A stretch of 64,000 nucleotides of DNA from Alphaproteobacteria bacterium (GTDB taxonomy: Bacteria; Pseudomonadota; Alphaproteobacteria; Micropepsales; Micropepsaceae). Positions 47,976 through 57,059 of this stretch are shown here, in pieces. The DNA lies in contig WGNJ01000030.1 of the NCBI GenBank assembly GCA_016124635.1, positions 1-64,000 of the forward strand, given 5' to 3'. The position numbers and the translations under genes were made by a program. Below the pieces are notes generated by a model that was not told the DNA's origin, searched no databases, and saw only the letters and a program-made list of their open reading frames with translations. Position 1 is the stretch's first letter; every line of letters begins with the position of its first letter.

Positions 47976-50006
47976 TCACCAAACGCGCACGCGCTTGTCG
48001 GGTGCGAGGTAGAGAGCGTCGCCCTGCTTCACAGCAAAGGCCGCATACCATGGATCGAGGTTGCGGACCGTGAGCGCGCGATAATGGGCCGGCGCATGAC
48101 CGTCGCTTATCAAGCGCTGGCGCAGTGCGGCGTCACGAAGATACGTGCACCAGCTTTGCGCGTAAGCGAGGAAGAACTGTTGATCGCCGGTAAAGCCGCC
48201 GATCGTCGGCGCCGGCTTGCCGTCTAGCGACGTGCGATAGGCGTCATACGAGGCGCCGAGGCCCGCAAGATCGGCGATGTTTTCGCTGAGCGTTTGCTTG
48301 CCGTTCACACTGAGATCCGGGAACGGTTTATAGGTATCGAATTGCGCGGCGAGCGCCGCGCCCGCTGCTTGAAACTGCTTCAGATCCGCGTCGGTCCACC
48401 AATTGCGCAAGTGACCTGCGGCGTCGAACTGCGCGCCCTGATCATCGAAGCTGTGGCTGATCTCGTGACCGATGACGGCGCCGATGCCGCCGTAATTCAC
48501 CGCCGCCGACGCCTTCGGATCGAAGAAAGGCGGCTGTAAGATCGCCGCCGGAAAATTCAGCGAGTTCAGGATCGGCAAATTCACCGCGTTCACGGTTTGC
48601 GGCGTCATCACCCATTCGCCGCGATCGACAGGCTTGCCGAGTCGCGCAACGCGATAGCGGTACTCGAACTCTTCAGAGCGAATAACGTTGCCGATAGCGT
48701 CACCCCGCACGTCCTCAAGGCGGGAATAATCACGCCACCGATCGGGATAGGCGATACCGACGCGCAAGCCCTGCAATTTGCGCTTCGCCTCTGCCTTGGT
48801 CGACGGCGCCATCCACGACAGTGCGTCGATGCGTTTGCCGTATTCGGCGACGATGTTGGCCACCATCCGCTCGAGCTCTGCCTTCGCACTCGCCGGAAAG
48901 TACTTGGCGACGTAAAGCTTGCCGACGACTTCCCCGAGGGCTTCATTGGTGGCGTCGACGGCCCGCTTCCAGCGCGCGCGGATCTGCGGTGTACCCTCCA
49001 GCGCAGTGCCGTAGAAGGCGAAGCGCTCGTCGACAAAGGCCTTGGGAAGATAGCCGCTGTAGTGATCGATGACATGGAACGTCAGGTAGTCCTTCCAATC
49101 GGCGATCGATTGCGAGGCCACGAGTTTCGATATGCCGACGACCGCCGTCGGTTGCCAGACGATGAAGCGCGGCTGATCGTTCAAACCCGCGGCCGTCAGA
49201 TACGCCGTCCAGTCGAGCCCGGGCGCCTTCTTGGGAAAATCGGCGCGCGCCCAAGGGTTGTTGCCCTTTTGCACATCGTTCGTGTCGGCGCGTGTGGCAT
49301 GCGTCTGCGCGATCTTCATCTCCAGCGCCATGATGCGCGCGGCCTTGGCGTCGGCATCCGCAATGCCGGCGAGTTTCAGAACGGCGGCGATGTGCGCGAC
49401 GTATTGCGTGCGCGCCTTCTTCATCGCGTCGCTGTCGGAGAGGTAGTATTCGCGGTCGGGCATGCCGAGGCCGCCCTGCAGGAGATACGGCGCGTATGTC
49501 GCGGGGTTGTCCATCGGCGGCGACGTCCACAGACCGAAGATGTTGTCGGTGTAGAGATCGGTCGCGTTCATGATGTCGACGTCGGCGCGCAGTGCGCCGC
49601 CGAGGTAGCTCGCCAGCGTCGTGCGGTCGGTGATGCCGTCAACTTTGGCGAGCAAGGGTTTCAATGGCGCGATGCCCTTGGCCTCGATCCCCTTCTCGTC
49701 CATGAAGCTCGCGTAGTAGTCGCCGACTTTCTGCGCGTCAGAACCGGGCTTCGCGCCACGAGAGGCCTGCTGAATCAGGTCTACGGTGCGCTTGTTCGCC
49801 TGTTCCACCATCACCGCGCCGACGCCGTAGCTCGAGCGGTCTGCCGGGATCGGATGATTCTTCATCCAGGTGCCGTTGGCGTATTGCCAAAAGTCCGTAC
49901 CCGGCGCGGTCGACCTGTCGATGGCGGCCGTATCGATGCCGGCAGCAAAAACGAGCGAGGTGGTTAAGGCGAGCGCCGCGGCGGCGACTGCGAACGTGCG
50001 TTTCAT
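47976..50006 (-). CDS. Secreted M13-family (neprilysin-like) metallopeptidase
   Basis: 676 residues from ATG 50006, with a signal peptide (about 1-22). VIGHEISHSFDDQG (about 515) is the HExxH zinc site, SENIADLAGL supplies the third ligand Glu, and LPILNSLNFPAAILQPPFF and NGTWMKNHPIPADRS are family hallmarks. The length and the large N-terminal helical lobe are normal for M13. These enzymes cleave short peptides, on the hydrophobic side, outside the cytosol. With the M28, DUF885 and M61-like genes it makes four secreted peptidases in one window. Confidence 0.92.
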   Translation of the reverse strand: MKRTFAVAAAALALTTSLVFAAGIDTAAIDRSTAPGTDFWQYANGTWMKNHPIPADRSSYGVGAVMVEQANKRTVDLIQQASRGAKPGSDAQKVGDYYASFMDEKGIEAKGIAPLKPLLAKVDGITDRTTLASYLGGALRADVDIMNATDLYTDNIFGLWTSPPMDNPATYAPYLLQGGLGMPDREYYLSDSDAMKKARTQYVAHIAAVLKLAGIADADAKAARIMALEMKIAQTHATRADTNDVQKGNNPWARADFPKKAPGLDWTAYLTAAGLNDQPRFIVWQPTAVVGISKLVASQSIADWKDYLTFHVIDHYSGYLPKAFVDERFAFYGTALEGTPQIRARWKRAVDATNEALGEVVGKLYVAKYFPASAKAELERMVANIVAEYGKRIDALSWMAPSTKAEAKRKLQGLRVGIAYPDRWRDYSRLEDVRGDAIGNVIRSEEFEYRYRVARLGKPVDRGEWVMTPQTVNAVNLPILNSLNFPAAILQPPFFDPKASAAVNYGGIGAVIGHEISHSFDDQGAQFDAAGHLRNWWTDADLKQFQAAGAALAAQFDTYKPFPDLSVNGKQTLSENIADLAGLGASYDAYRTSLDGKPAPTIGGFTGDQQFFLAYAQSWCTYLRDAALRQRLISDGHAPAHYRALTVRNLDPWYAAFAVKQGDALYLAPDKRVRVW

Positions 50007-50166
50007 GGACTCAAAATCCCCGATTTTCGCCGCCTGTCGCAAGGCGGGCGCCTTAAGTCAAACGAAAAGGCTGTGATTGGGATCGCTTTGGAGCGTGGCA
50101 CCGTCTTTGCGACCGCCTCGGCTTCCGCTAATTTTCCTACTCGGGGGCTCACGAACGGACGGCAAA

Positions 50167-51045
50167 ATGGTGAAGCTCTTTTCTCTTTTCACTTCTGCGT
50201 GCTTCGCGAGCGCAATGCTGATGGCGCCTGTCCCAGCGTGCGCTGCCGACGGGACGGCGGTCGCGCCGCCGGGTCCCGTCATGGCGACAGCGCCGGGCGC
50301 AGCGTCGAACAAGATTCAGCTGGTTTGGCTCGTCTATGTCAGCGGCATCAAGATCGGCGTCGTCGGACTCAAGTCTCAATTCGTGCCGGGCGGCTACGCG
50401 GCCGTGTCCAATCTGAAGACCGGCGGCATCGTCGGCGCCTTCTACGACGCACATATCGAGGCGAACTCGGCGGGCTTTGTTGCGGGCCCGGCGCTGCGGC
50501 CGACGCAGTACAACGCCGATGCGACGAGCAAGCGGCGTCAGATCACGCAGCTGAGATACACGGCAAGCGCCGTGCAACTCTACGCGAACCCCACCTACAA
50601 CACGAAGCGCTTCCCGGTGCCGGACGAGCTGAAGCTCAACACGCTCGATCCCGTGAGCGCGATGACGTTCGCGATCTCGGGTATTTCGGTCTCGCAGCAG
50701 CGTCCGTGCGGCGACACGCTACACGTGTTCGATGGAGCGCGGCGGTACGATGTCGAATTTCGCTTCATCAACGAGGTGACGCTGCAATCCGACGAGCAGG
50801 GTTACGGCGGCCCGGCGGTGAAGTGCGAGGTGATCTACAAGCAGATTGCCGGCTTCAAACCGAGCGTCAATCAGGGCAAGAAGACCTATCCGATATACGT
50901 TTGGGGCGCGCCATTCGAGACGAGCGCGCAAGGGCCGCTTAAGCGCTTCCTCGTGCCCGTGCGGATCGAGACCGAAACCTCATTCGGCACGGCAAAAGCG
51001 ATTGCACGCAAGATCGCGGTCGACGGCGCGCGCCGCACCAAATAG
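50167..51045 (+). CDS. Secreted DUF3108-domain protein
   Basis: 292 residues from ATG 50167, with a signal peptide (about 1-26, PVPACA). The beta-rich pattern IQLVWLVYVSGIKIGVVGLKS, then YDVEFRFINEV and PIYVWGAPFET corresponds to DUF3108, a periplasmic family of unknown function in proteobacteria. The cleavage region (VPACAAD) would also fit a lipobox weakly; I favour a soluble product. It is divergent from the M13 gene, 160 bp apart. Confidence 0.78.
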   Translation: MVKLFSLFTSACFASAMLMAPVPACAADGTAVAPPGPVMATAPGAASNKIQLVWLVYVSGIKIGVVGLKSQFVPGGYAAVSNLKTGGIVGAFYDAHIEANSAGFVAGPALRPTQYNADATSKRRQITQLRYTASAVQLYANPTYNTKRFPVPDELKLNTLDPVSAMTFAISGISVSQQRPCGDTLHVFDGARRYDVEFRFINEVTLQSDEQGYGGPAVKCEVIYKQIAGFKPSVNQGKKTYPIYVWGAPFETSAQGPLKRFLVPVRIETETSFGTAKAIARKIAVDGARRTK

Positions 51046-51070
51046 TGAACGCGGGCCGCAGTTCGAGGGA

Positions 51071-51274
51071 TCAGCGGTAGTAATTGTGCCAACCGTGGAT
51101 GCGGCGGGCGAGCGAGAAGACGGCCAAAATCACCAAAAGGCCGACGATGATCGCCCCCAAGCTCCAGGCTTCGTCGGCGTTGCATGCTGTCTGAGGCCAA
51201 ACGTGCTGGGCCAGCGCGCCAGTCCACAGACAAACCTTGTTGCCGATCATATAAAGCGTGTGGTGATACGACAT
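51071..51274 (-). CDS. Small single-helix membrane protein
   Basis: 67 residues. A membrane helix (about 38-56, LGAIIVGLLVILAVFSLARR) follows a polar start with two Cys. GGAGAG precedes ATG 51274 by 6 nt. Unknown family, and the case rests on that ribosome site and the helix. It converges with the DUF3108 gene. Confidence 0.5.
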   Translation of the reverse strand: MSYHHTLYMIGNKVCLWTGALAQHVWPQTACNADEAWSLGAIIVGLLVILAVFSLARRIHGWHNYYR

Positions 51275-51447
51275 GGCACACTCTCCGGGCCGTTAAGGCC
51301 AACGGTGCAATGCCGGTGCCATCGCGACCAATTCTGTCGCGCGCCAACACGTTCATTACTAACGGCGCGCGTTGTTGCGCTCGTCACATCGCCGCTCATT
51401 GACGCGCAAGCTTTCGAACCTCACGTCAGCTCTAAAGGAAAGAAACC

Positions 51448-51633
51448 GTGAGCAACGAAACGGCCCGAATCAGAATGTTTCGCCAGCGCGCGAGCGAGAT
51501 CCGAAAGATCGCCAAGGACATCGGCGACAAGGATTGCCGGGCGTCGCTGATCGAAATGGCTGAGTACTACGAGAACCTGGCCGCTGGGCTCCAATCCAAG
51601 CGCAAGCGCGAGCCGTCGGTCAAACGTCACTAA
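51448..51633 (+). CDS. Small helical cytosolic protein
   Basis: 61 residues from GTG 51448, with AAAGGAAAG upstream. Mostly two amphipathic helices (RIRMFRQRASEIRKIAKDI and CRASLIEMAEYYENLAAGL). I recall many short rhizobial proteins with this layout and no known function. Basic tail. The start is non-ATG but the ribosome site is good. Confidence 0.7.
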   Translation: MSNETARIRMFRQRASEIRKIAKDIGDKDCRASLIEMAEYYENLAAGLQSKRKREPSVKRH

Positions 51634-51729
51634 GTGCGGGTGCGCTCTATCCCGAGGTGCTTGAGCTTGCCGCGGGCGTCAGTGCAACGTGACGGGGCGC
51701 CGGCAACCTGCTTCGGAGATCCCAGCCCC

Positions 51730-52197
51730 GTGAAGTACCTCACCCCTGCCCTCGCCGCCCTCATGATCTCGTTCGCGACATCACCGGCGTTTGCTTTCGA
51801 CTGGCACTACTACAGCGAGAACAAGGCACTCATCGGCTCGACAGGTGAGGAGGAAGGCGACACCGACTTCCGCGCGACGTGCAAGGACGGCGGCAAAGCC
51901 GAGATCGGGATCGGTGCTCAAGAGAACATCGGCAAGGGCGAAGGCGAAGCAGTCTCCGTCATGCTGGCTTCCGGCAGCAGGTCGCTGACGATCGACGGTA
52001 CGTCGGGCGAAAGCCCCAACTTCCAGATGACCGGCGGCGTCGAACTGCAGACGATGGTCGACGGCGGTCACGCGATCTTCGCGCTGCTCGGCGACAAGGG
52101 GCCGATCAAGGTTTCGGGACCGATCAAGACGACATGGCCCGACAAGGGCCGCGCCGCCGCGACGGCGGCGTTCGTGAAAGCCTGCTTCGGAAAGTAA
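51730..52197 (+). CDS. Secreted hypothetical protein
   Basis: 155 residues from GTG 51730 with GGAG upstream. A signal peptide (VKYLTPALAALMISF onward, cleavage near AFAF) precedes a Gly-rich beta-like mature part (GTSGESPNFQMTGG) with two Cys. No known family. It converges with ppdK; a 6-bp GACCGC / GCGGTC hairpin at 52212-52226 lies between, without a T run. Confidence 0.65.
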   Translation: MKYLTPALAALMISFATSPAFAFDWHYYSENKALIGSTGEEEGDTDFRATCKDGGKAEIGIGAQENIGKGEGEAVSVMLASGSRSLTIDGTSGESPNFQMTGGVELQTMVDGGHAIFALLGDKGPIKVSGPIKTTWPDKGRAAATAAFVKACFGK

Positions 52198-52229
52198 CCG
52201 TCGGTCGGCAGGACCGCGTAGCGGTCAAG

Positions 52230-54893
52230 CTACTTCAAGCTCGCTTGGGCGGCGGCAAGGCGGGCGATCGGGACGCGGAACGGCGAGCAAGAGACATAGT
52301 CGAGGCCAGTCTGCTCGCAGAATTGAATCGAGGCCGGGTCGCCGCCGTGCTCACCGCAGATGCCGAGCTTGATCTCGGGGCGGGTCTTGCGGCCGCGCTC
52401 GGTCGCGATCTTGATGAGCTCGCCGACGGCGTCCGTGTCCAAAGACACGAACGGATCGTGCGCAATGAGGCCGCGGCTTAGATAGTCCTGCCAAAATTTG
52501 ACGCTGTCGTCGCGGCTGATGCCGAACGTCGTTTGCGTCAAGTCGTTGGTGCCGAAGGAGAAGAACTCCGCGCCCTGTGCGATCTCATCGGCCTTCAAGG
52601 CGGCGCGCGGCAGCTCGATCATCGTGCCGATCAAATAGCTGAACTTGGCGCTCTTCTCTTTCTCGACCGCCTTCGCGACGGCCTCGATGCGGTCTTTGAG
52701 AAACTCGAACTCGCCCTTCATGGCGACGAGCGGGATCATGACCTCAGGCACCACCGGCTTGCCGCTTTCCTTCGCGACTTGCACGGCCGCTTCGAAGATC
52801 GCGCGCGCCTGCATCTCGTAGATTTCAGGATATGAAATGCCCAGACGGCAACCGCGGTGGCCGAGCATGGGGTTGAATTCGGCAAGATCTTCGACGCGAT
52901 CCTTGAGCTTGGCGACCGGAATGCCGAGTGATTTCGCCTCGATCTCCCACTCCTCTTCCTTTTTGAACTTCGGCAGGAATTCGTGCAGCGGCGGATCGAG
53001 GAGGCGGATCGTCACCGGCAGGCCCGCCATGATGCGAAAGAGCTCGACGAAATCGGCGCGCTGCATCGGCAACAGCTTGATCAGCGCTTGCTCGCGGCCA
53101 TGCTTGTTGTCCGCAAGAATCATTTGGCGCACGGCAGTGATGCGTTCCTCGTCGAAGAACATGTGCTCCGTCCGGCACAAGCCGATACCTTCGGCCCCGA
53201 ACTCGCGCGCGACCTTCGCATCGGCCGGCGTCTCGGCGTTGGCGCGCACGCCCATGCGGCGGAAGCCGTCGGCCCACGACATGAGCTTGGCGAACTCACC
53301 CGACAGCTCGGGCTGGATCGTGGCGACGCGGCCCTTCATCACCTGCCCCGACGAACCGTCGATTGTAATCATGTCGCCCTTCTTCACCGTAACGCCGCCG
53401 GCGGTGAATTGCTGCTTTGCATAGTCGACGCGCAGCGCGCCGGCGCCGGAAACGCACGGCCGGCCCATGCCGCGCGCGACAACGGCAGCGTGGCTCGTCA
53501 TACCGCCGCGCGCGGTGAGGATGCCGCGCGCCGCATGCATCCCGTGAATGTCTTCGGGGCTCGTCTCGACGCGTACGAGGATGATCTCGTGCTTATCCGC
53601 GGCAAGGCGCTCAGCCTCGCCGGCATCGAACACGACTTCGCCCGACGCGGCGCCGGGCGAGGCCGGCAAGCCCGTCGCCAAGATCTGACGATGAGCTTTG
53701 GGATCGAGCGTCGGATGCAAGAGCTGGTCGAGCGATGCCGGCTCGATGCGCCTTACGGCTTCCTGACGCGTGATCACGCCCGTGTCGGCGAGATCGACGG
53801 CGATCTTGACCGCCGCCTTCGTGGTGCGCTTGCCATTGCGGCATTGGAGCATCCATAGCCGGCCGTTCTCGATCGTGAACTCGATGTCCTGCATGTCGCG
53901 ATAGTGGCCTTCGAGCGTCTTCACGTAGCGCAGAAACTCGGCAAAGACTTGCGGCATGCGCTCTTCGAGCGAGGCTTCTTTTTGACCAGCGGCTTTGCGC
54001 TCACGCGCGGTCAAGGCTTGCGGCGTGCGGATGCCGGCGACGACGTCCTCGCCTTGCGCATTGACGAGGAATTCGCCGTAGAGCTGCGGCTCGCCGGTCG
54101 ACGGATTGCGCGTGAAGGCGACGCCGGTCGCGGAGTCGTCGCCCATGTTGCCGAAGACCATCGCCTGCACGTTGACGGCGGTGCCCCAATCGTCCGGAAT
54201 GTTGTGCAAGCGGCGATAGGTGATGGCGCGCGCGTTCTGCCATGAGAAGAAGACCGCGCCGATTGCGCCCCAAAGCTGCACGTGAGGATTCTGCGGGAAG
54301 GGATCGCCGGTTTCCTCCGCCACCTTCTCCTTGAAGCGGTTGACGATCAGCTTCCAGCCTTCGGAATCGATTTCCGTATCGAGGTTGAGTTCGTTGTCCT
54401 CTTTGTATTGGGACAGGATCTCCTCGAAGTGATCGTGATCGACGCCGAGGACGACATCGCCGTACATCGCTATGAAGCGCCGATAGCTGTCGTAGGCGAA
54501 GCGCTCGTTGCCGGTTTGACGCGCGAGCGCCGCGGCGGTCTCGTCGTTGAGGCCGAGATTGAGCACGGTATCCATCATGCCGGGCATCGAAGCGCGCGCG
54601 CCCGAGCGCACCGAGACGAGCAACGGATTCTTCGGATCGCCAAAGGAGCGATCGACGGCGGCGCCGACTTGGCGCAACGCAGCTTCAACCTGCTGCTTCA
54701 GCTCATCGGGGTATTTTTCATTGCGCGTCGTGAAGTGCGTGCAAACCTCAGTCGTGATCGTGAAGCCCGGGGGAACAGGCAATCCGAGATTCGCCATTTC
54801 GGCGAGGCCGGCCCCCTTGCCCCCCAGTAGATCGCGCAGTTTGGCCGAGCCTTCAGCCTTGCCGCCACCGAAGCTGTAAACCCATTTGGTCAT
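52230..54893 (-). CDS. ppdK: Pyruvate, phosphate dikinase
   Basis: 887 residues from ATG 54893. The three domains are in order: the N-terminal ATP-grasp (KWVYSFGGGKAEGS, GGKGAGLAEM), the swivelling phosphohistidine domain with RGGMTSHAAVVARGMGRPC (catalytic His next to the Thr used for regulation) and the C-terminal PEP/pyruvate barrel with FGTNDLTQTTFG and GICGEHGGDP. It interconverts pyruvate + ATP + Pi and PEP + AMP + PPi. In rhizobia ppdK often lies near glyQS, as here. Alone on its strand. Confidence 0.95.
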   Translation of the reverse strand: MTKWVYSFGGGKAEGSAKLRDLLGGKGAGLAEMANLGLPVPPGFTITTEVCTHFTTRNEKYPDELKQQVEAALRQVGAAVDRSFGDPKNPLLVSVRSGARASMPGMMDTVLNLGLNDETAAALARQTGNERFAYDSYRRFIAMYGDVVLGVDHDHFEEILSQYKEDNELNLDTEIDSEGWKLIVNRFKEKVAEETGDPFPQNPHVQLWGAIGAVFFSWQNARAITYRRLHNIPDDWGTAVNVQAMVFGNMGDDSATGVAFTRNPSTGEPQLYGEFLVNAQGEDVVAGIRTPQALTARERKAAGQKEASLEERMPQVFAEFLRYVKTLEGHYRDMQDIEFTIENGRLWMLQCRNGKRTTKAAVKIAVDLADTGVITRQEAVRRIEPASLDQLLHPTLDPKAHRQILATGLPASPGAASGEVVFDAGEAERLAADKHEIILVRVETSPEDIHGMHAARGILTARGGMTSHAAVVARGMGRPCVSGAGALRVDYAKQQFTAGGVTVKKGDMITIDGSSGQVMKGRVATIQPELSGEFAKLMSWADGFRRMGVRANAETPADAKVAREFGAEGIGLCRTEHMFFDEERITAVRQMILADNKHGREQALIKLLPMQRADFVELFRIMAGLPVTIRLLDPPLHEFLPKFKKEEEWEIEAKSLGIPVAKLKDRVEDLAEFNPMLGHRGCRLGISYPEIYEMQARAIFEAAVQVAKESGKPVVPEVMIPLVAMKGEFEFLKDRIEAVAKAVEKEKSAKFSYLIGTMIELPRAALKADEIAQGAEFFSFGTNDLTQTTFGISRDDSVKFWQDYLSRGLIAHDPFVSLDTDAVGELIKIATERGRKTRPEIKLGICGEHGGDPASIQFCEQTGLDYVSCSPFRVPIARLAAAQASLK

Positions 54894-55084
54894 TGGCGTT
54901 TTTTCCAAGCGAGCGAGGGGCACACACTTTATTCACACGGTGCGTGCGCGGTTTCTGTCACGCGTTGTTCGCACTTGCAACAGGTAGAGAGGCCGCAGAG
55001 CCTACGCCTTTCGGGCATGCAATACTGGGTCGTGGTGAAACCGGCGGGTTCAACCGCCTCAACGCCGTTACCGGAGGTTTTTGC

Positions 55085-55480
55085 ATGGGCAGGTTCTTGT
55101 TGTTCGTGATCGTGATAGCCGCCATCGCGCTCTACTTCACCAATCCCACGACGGAGGAAGTGCAGGCGAAGTTGAATGGACAAGTGCCTGCGGAATTGAC
55201 CGCGGTGATGGCGGGCGCACCAGCCATGCCTGCCGCGCCAGAAGTTCCCGCTGCGCCGGCCGCGCCTACCGATATGCCGGCGGCGCCGGACATGCCGGCA
55301 GCCCCTGCAGATCAGACGGGCGCCGCTCCAGCCGCGATGCCGGGCGGAGCGATGACGCTCGACCGCAAGGACTACTACTTGTTCTCGATCTACAAGGTAA
55401 CGGTCGGCGGCGAGCAACTGCCGGGATGCATCGTCGGCATCGGCAAGCAGGCGCTCCCCTACCCCAAGTGCCCGATCTAA
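55085..55480 (+). CDS. Secreted or anchored Pro/Ala-rich protein
   Basis: 131 residues from ATG 55085 (GGAGG upstream). A hydrophobic start (about 2-20, RFLLFVIVIAAIALYFT) precedes a low-complexity Met-Pro-Ala-Ala repeat zone (about 40-85, PAAPEVPAAPAAP) and a short Cys-containing C-terminal domain (LPGCIVGIG, YPKCPI). An extracytoplasmic spacer-plus-head layout is suggested. No family. Its stop overlaps that of the LysE gene on the other strand. Confidence 0.65.
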   Translation: MGRFLLFVIVIAAIALYFTNPTTEEVQAKLNGQVPAELTAVMAGAPAMPAAPEVPAAPAAPTDMPAAPDMPAAPADQTGAAPAAMPGGAMTLDRKDYYLFSIYKVTVGGEQLPGCIVGIGKQALPYPKCPI

Positions 55481-56091
55481 GGTTTGCGTGAAAGAGCGAG
55501 TGCGGCGGCGGCGGTGATCAACACGCCGCCGGTGACGCGGTTGGTCCAGCGGCCCGCGCGAGCAAGCAGCGGGCGCGCTCGGCCGGCCGCCATCGCCCAC
55601 GCCGCGTCGACCATCGTGCAGACCGTGAGGAAGGTGGCCGAAAGAAGCGCGAGCTGCGCAACGGCGTTACCTTTCGGATCGACGAACTGCGGTAGGAAGG
55701 CGCCGAAGAAGAGAAGCGTCTTGGGATTGGTCAACGAAACGAACAAGCCCTTGGCGTAGATCGCGCACGGCGATTTGGGCTCCGGCTTGGCCGCGCCAAG
55801 ATCGGCGACGGGCGCGCGCAACGCTTCGATGCCGAGGTAGATCAGATAGGCGACACCGATCCAACGCAACACTTCGAACCAATGGCTCATGAATTCGAGG
55901 ACGCCGGCGAGGCCCAGCGTCACGATGGTCAACTGCGGGATCATGGCGCTGGATGTGCCGGCGACGGTGAGCAAACCGGAGCGCGGTCCATAGGCGACGC
56001 TATTCGAAACGATGAGCGCGACGTTCGGCCCGGGCATCAGCGCGAGCGCGAGCGAGGCGGCGACAAAGGCAAGGTAGAGGTTCATCGACAT
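55477..56091 (-). CDS. LysE-family translocator
   Basis: 204 residues with six membrane segments. LMPGPNVALIVSNSVAYGPR is the family's N-terminal signature and YLIYLGIEALR and FLPQFVDPKGN follow it. LysE/RhtB proteins export amino acids such as lysine, homoserine or threonine, using the proton gradient. The substrate is not predictable. ATG 56091 and ATG 56085 are both possible. Convergent overlap of the stop codons with the previous gene. Confidence 0.88.
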   Translation of the reverse strand: MSMNLYLAFVAASLALALMPGPNVALIVSNSVAYGPRSGLLTVAGTSSAMIPQLTIVTLGLAGVLEFMSHWFEVLRWIGVAYLIYLGIEALRAPVADLGAAKPEPKSPCAIYAKGLFVSLTNPKTLLFFGAFLPQFVDPKGNAVAQLALLSATFLTVCTMVDAAWAMAAGRARPLLARAGRWTNRVTGGVLITAAAALALSRKP

Positions 56092-56265
56092 GGTCGAAGC
56101 GTAGCCGATGATCTGTCTGGGTCCAATCCGCCTCCGATTGCAGAATTCGTGGCGGCCTTTGACGGCTCGATGGCGGGTGAAAAAGGCCCTCCCCCGCTCG
56201 TTCGCCGAGGGCAGCTGCGGCGGGGGAGGGATTTGCGCGCGGGAGAGATGGGTGCGCGCGAAATG

Positions 56266-56943
56266 TCAGCGTGGATCGCGAATGCAATAACCAGAGCCGT
56301 GGATCGTCTCGATCAGCGGCACGGGAAAGTCGCGGTCGACTTTGCCGCGCAAGCGCGAGATATGCGTTTCGACCAACGTCGTCTTCGGATCGAATTGAAA
56401 TTCCCAGACCTGCTCCAGCAACATGGTGCGCGTGACGACGCGCCCAGCCTGGCGCATGAGCGCTTCGAGCAGCTTGAACTCCATCGGCTGTAAATCGAGG
56501 GCTTTGCCCGCGCGCGTCGCCTTGCGGCGAAGCAAGTTCAGCTCCAGGTCGGCAACGCGAAGCACCGGCTTTACGTCGCCGGGCAGCGGACGACGCGCCA
56601 GCGCTTCAACGCGCGCGATGAGCTCTGCCATGGCAAAGGGCTTGACCATGTAGTCGTCGCCGCCGGCGTTCAGGCCGTCGACCCGATCATCGATGCCGGT
56701 GAGCGTCGTCACGAAGATCACGCGCGTTTGAATGTCGGCCGAGCGCAGCATCTTTACCAAACTCAGGCCGTCCAGCTTCGGCAGCATGCGGTCGACAATC
56801 GCGATGTCGTGCTTGCCCGCAATCGCCAGCGCGAGCCCGTCCGCGCCGTTTGTCGCCAGATCGACTTGATGGCCGGCATTGCGCAAGCCGTCGGCGATGA
56901 AGTCCGCCGTTTCCGTATCGTCCTCGATCAGCAAAATGCGCAT
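56266..56943 (-). CDS. OmpR-family response regulator
   Basis: 225 residues from ATG 56943. The receiver domain has the acidic pair in LIEDDTETADF, the phosphorylated Asp in IAIVDRMLPKLDG (about residue 50), Thr in FVTTLTG and Lys in VKPFAMAEL. The winged-helix effector has LQPMEFKLLEALMRQAGRVV and ETHISRLRGKVD. It partners the divergent histidine kinase, 116 bp away. The target genes are not known; the intergenic region probably contains its own promoter. Confidence 0.92.
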   Translation of the reverse strand: MRILLIEDDTETADFIADGLRNAGHQVDLATNGADGLALAIAGKHDIAIVDRMLPKLDGLSLVKMLRSADIQTRVIFVTTLTGIDDRVDGLNAGGDDYMVKPFAMAELIARVEALARRPLPGDVKPVLRVADLELNLLRRKATRAGKALDLQPMEFKLLEALMRQAGRVVTRTMLLEQVWEFQFDPKTTLVETHISRLRGKVDRDFPVPLIETIHGSGYCIRDPR

Positions 56944-57059
56944 GGCCGACTGTCCTGTAGCGACCACAGTCATCTAGCAGCGGCAAGCATCTCGATTCCA
57001 ACGGGATTATTACAGTTTTGTTAGATGGGCTGTAGGATGGGGCGCGATACACCATCCGC

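Noticed and set aside
48597..49967. A 456-codon plus-strand frame opposite the M13 peptidase
   Set aside because: It is an antisense shadow without motif or ribosome site.
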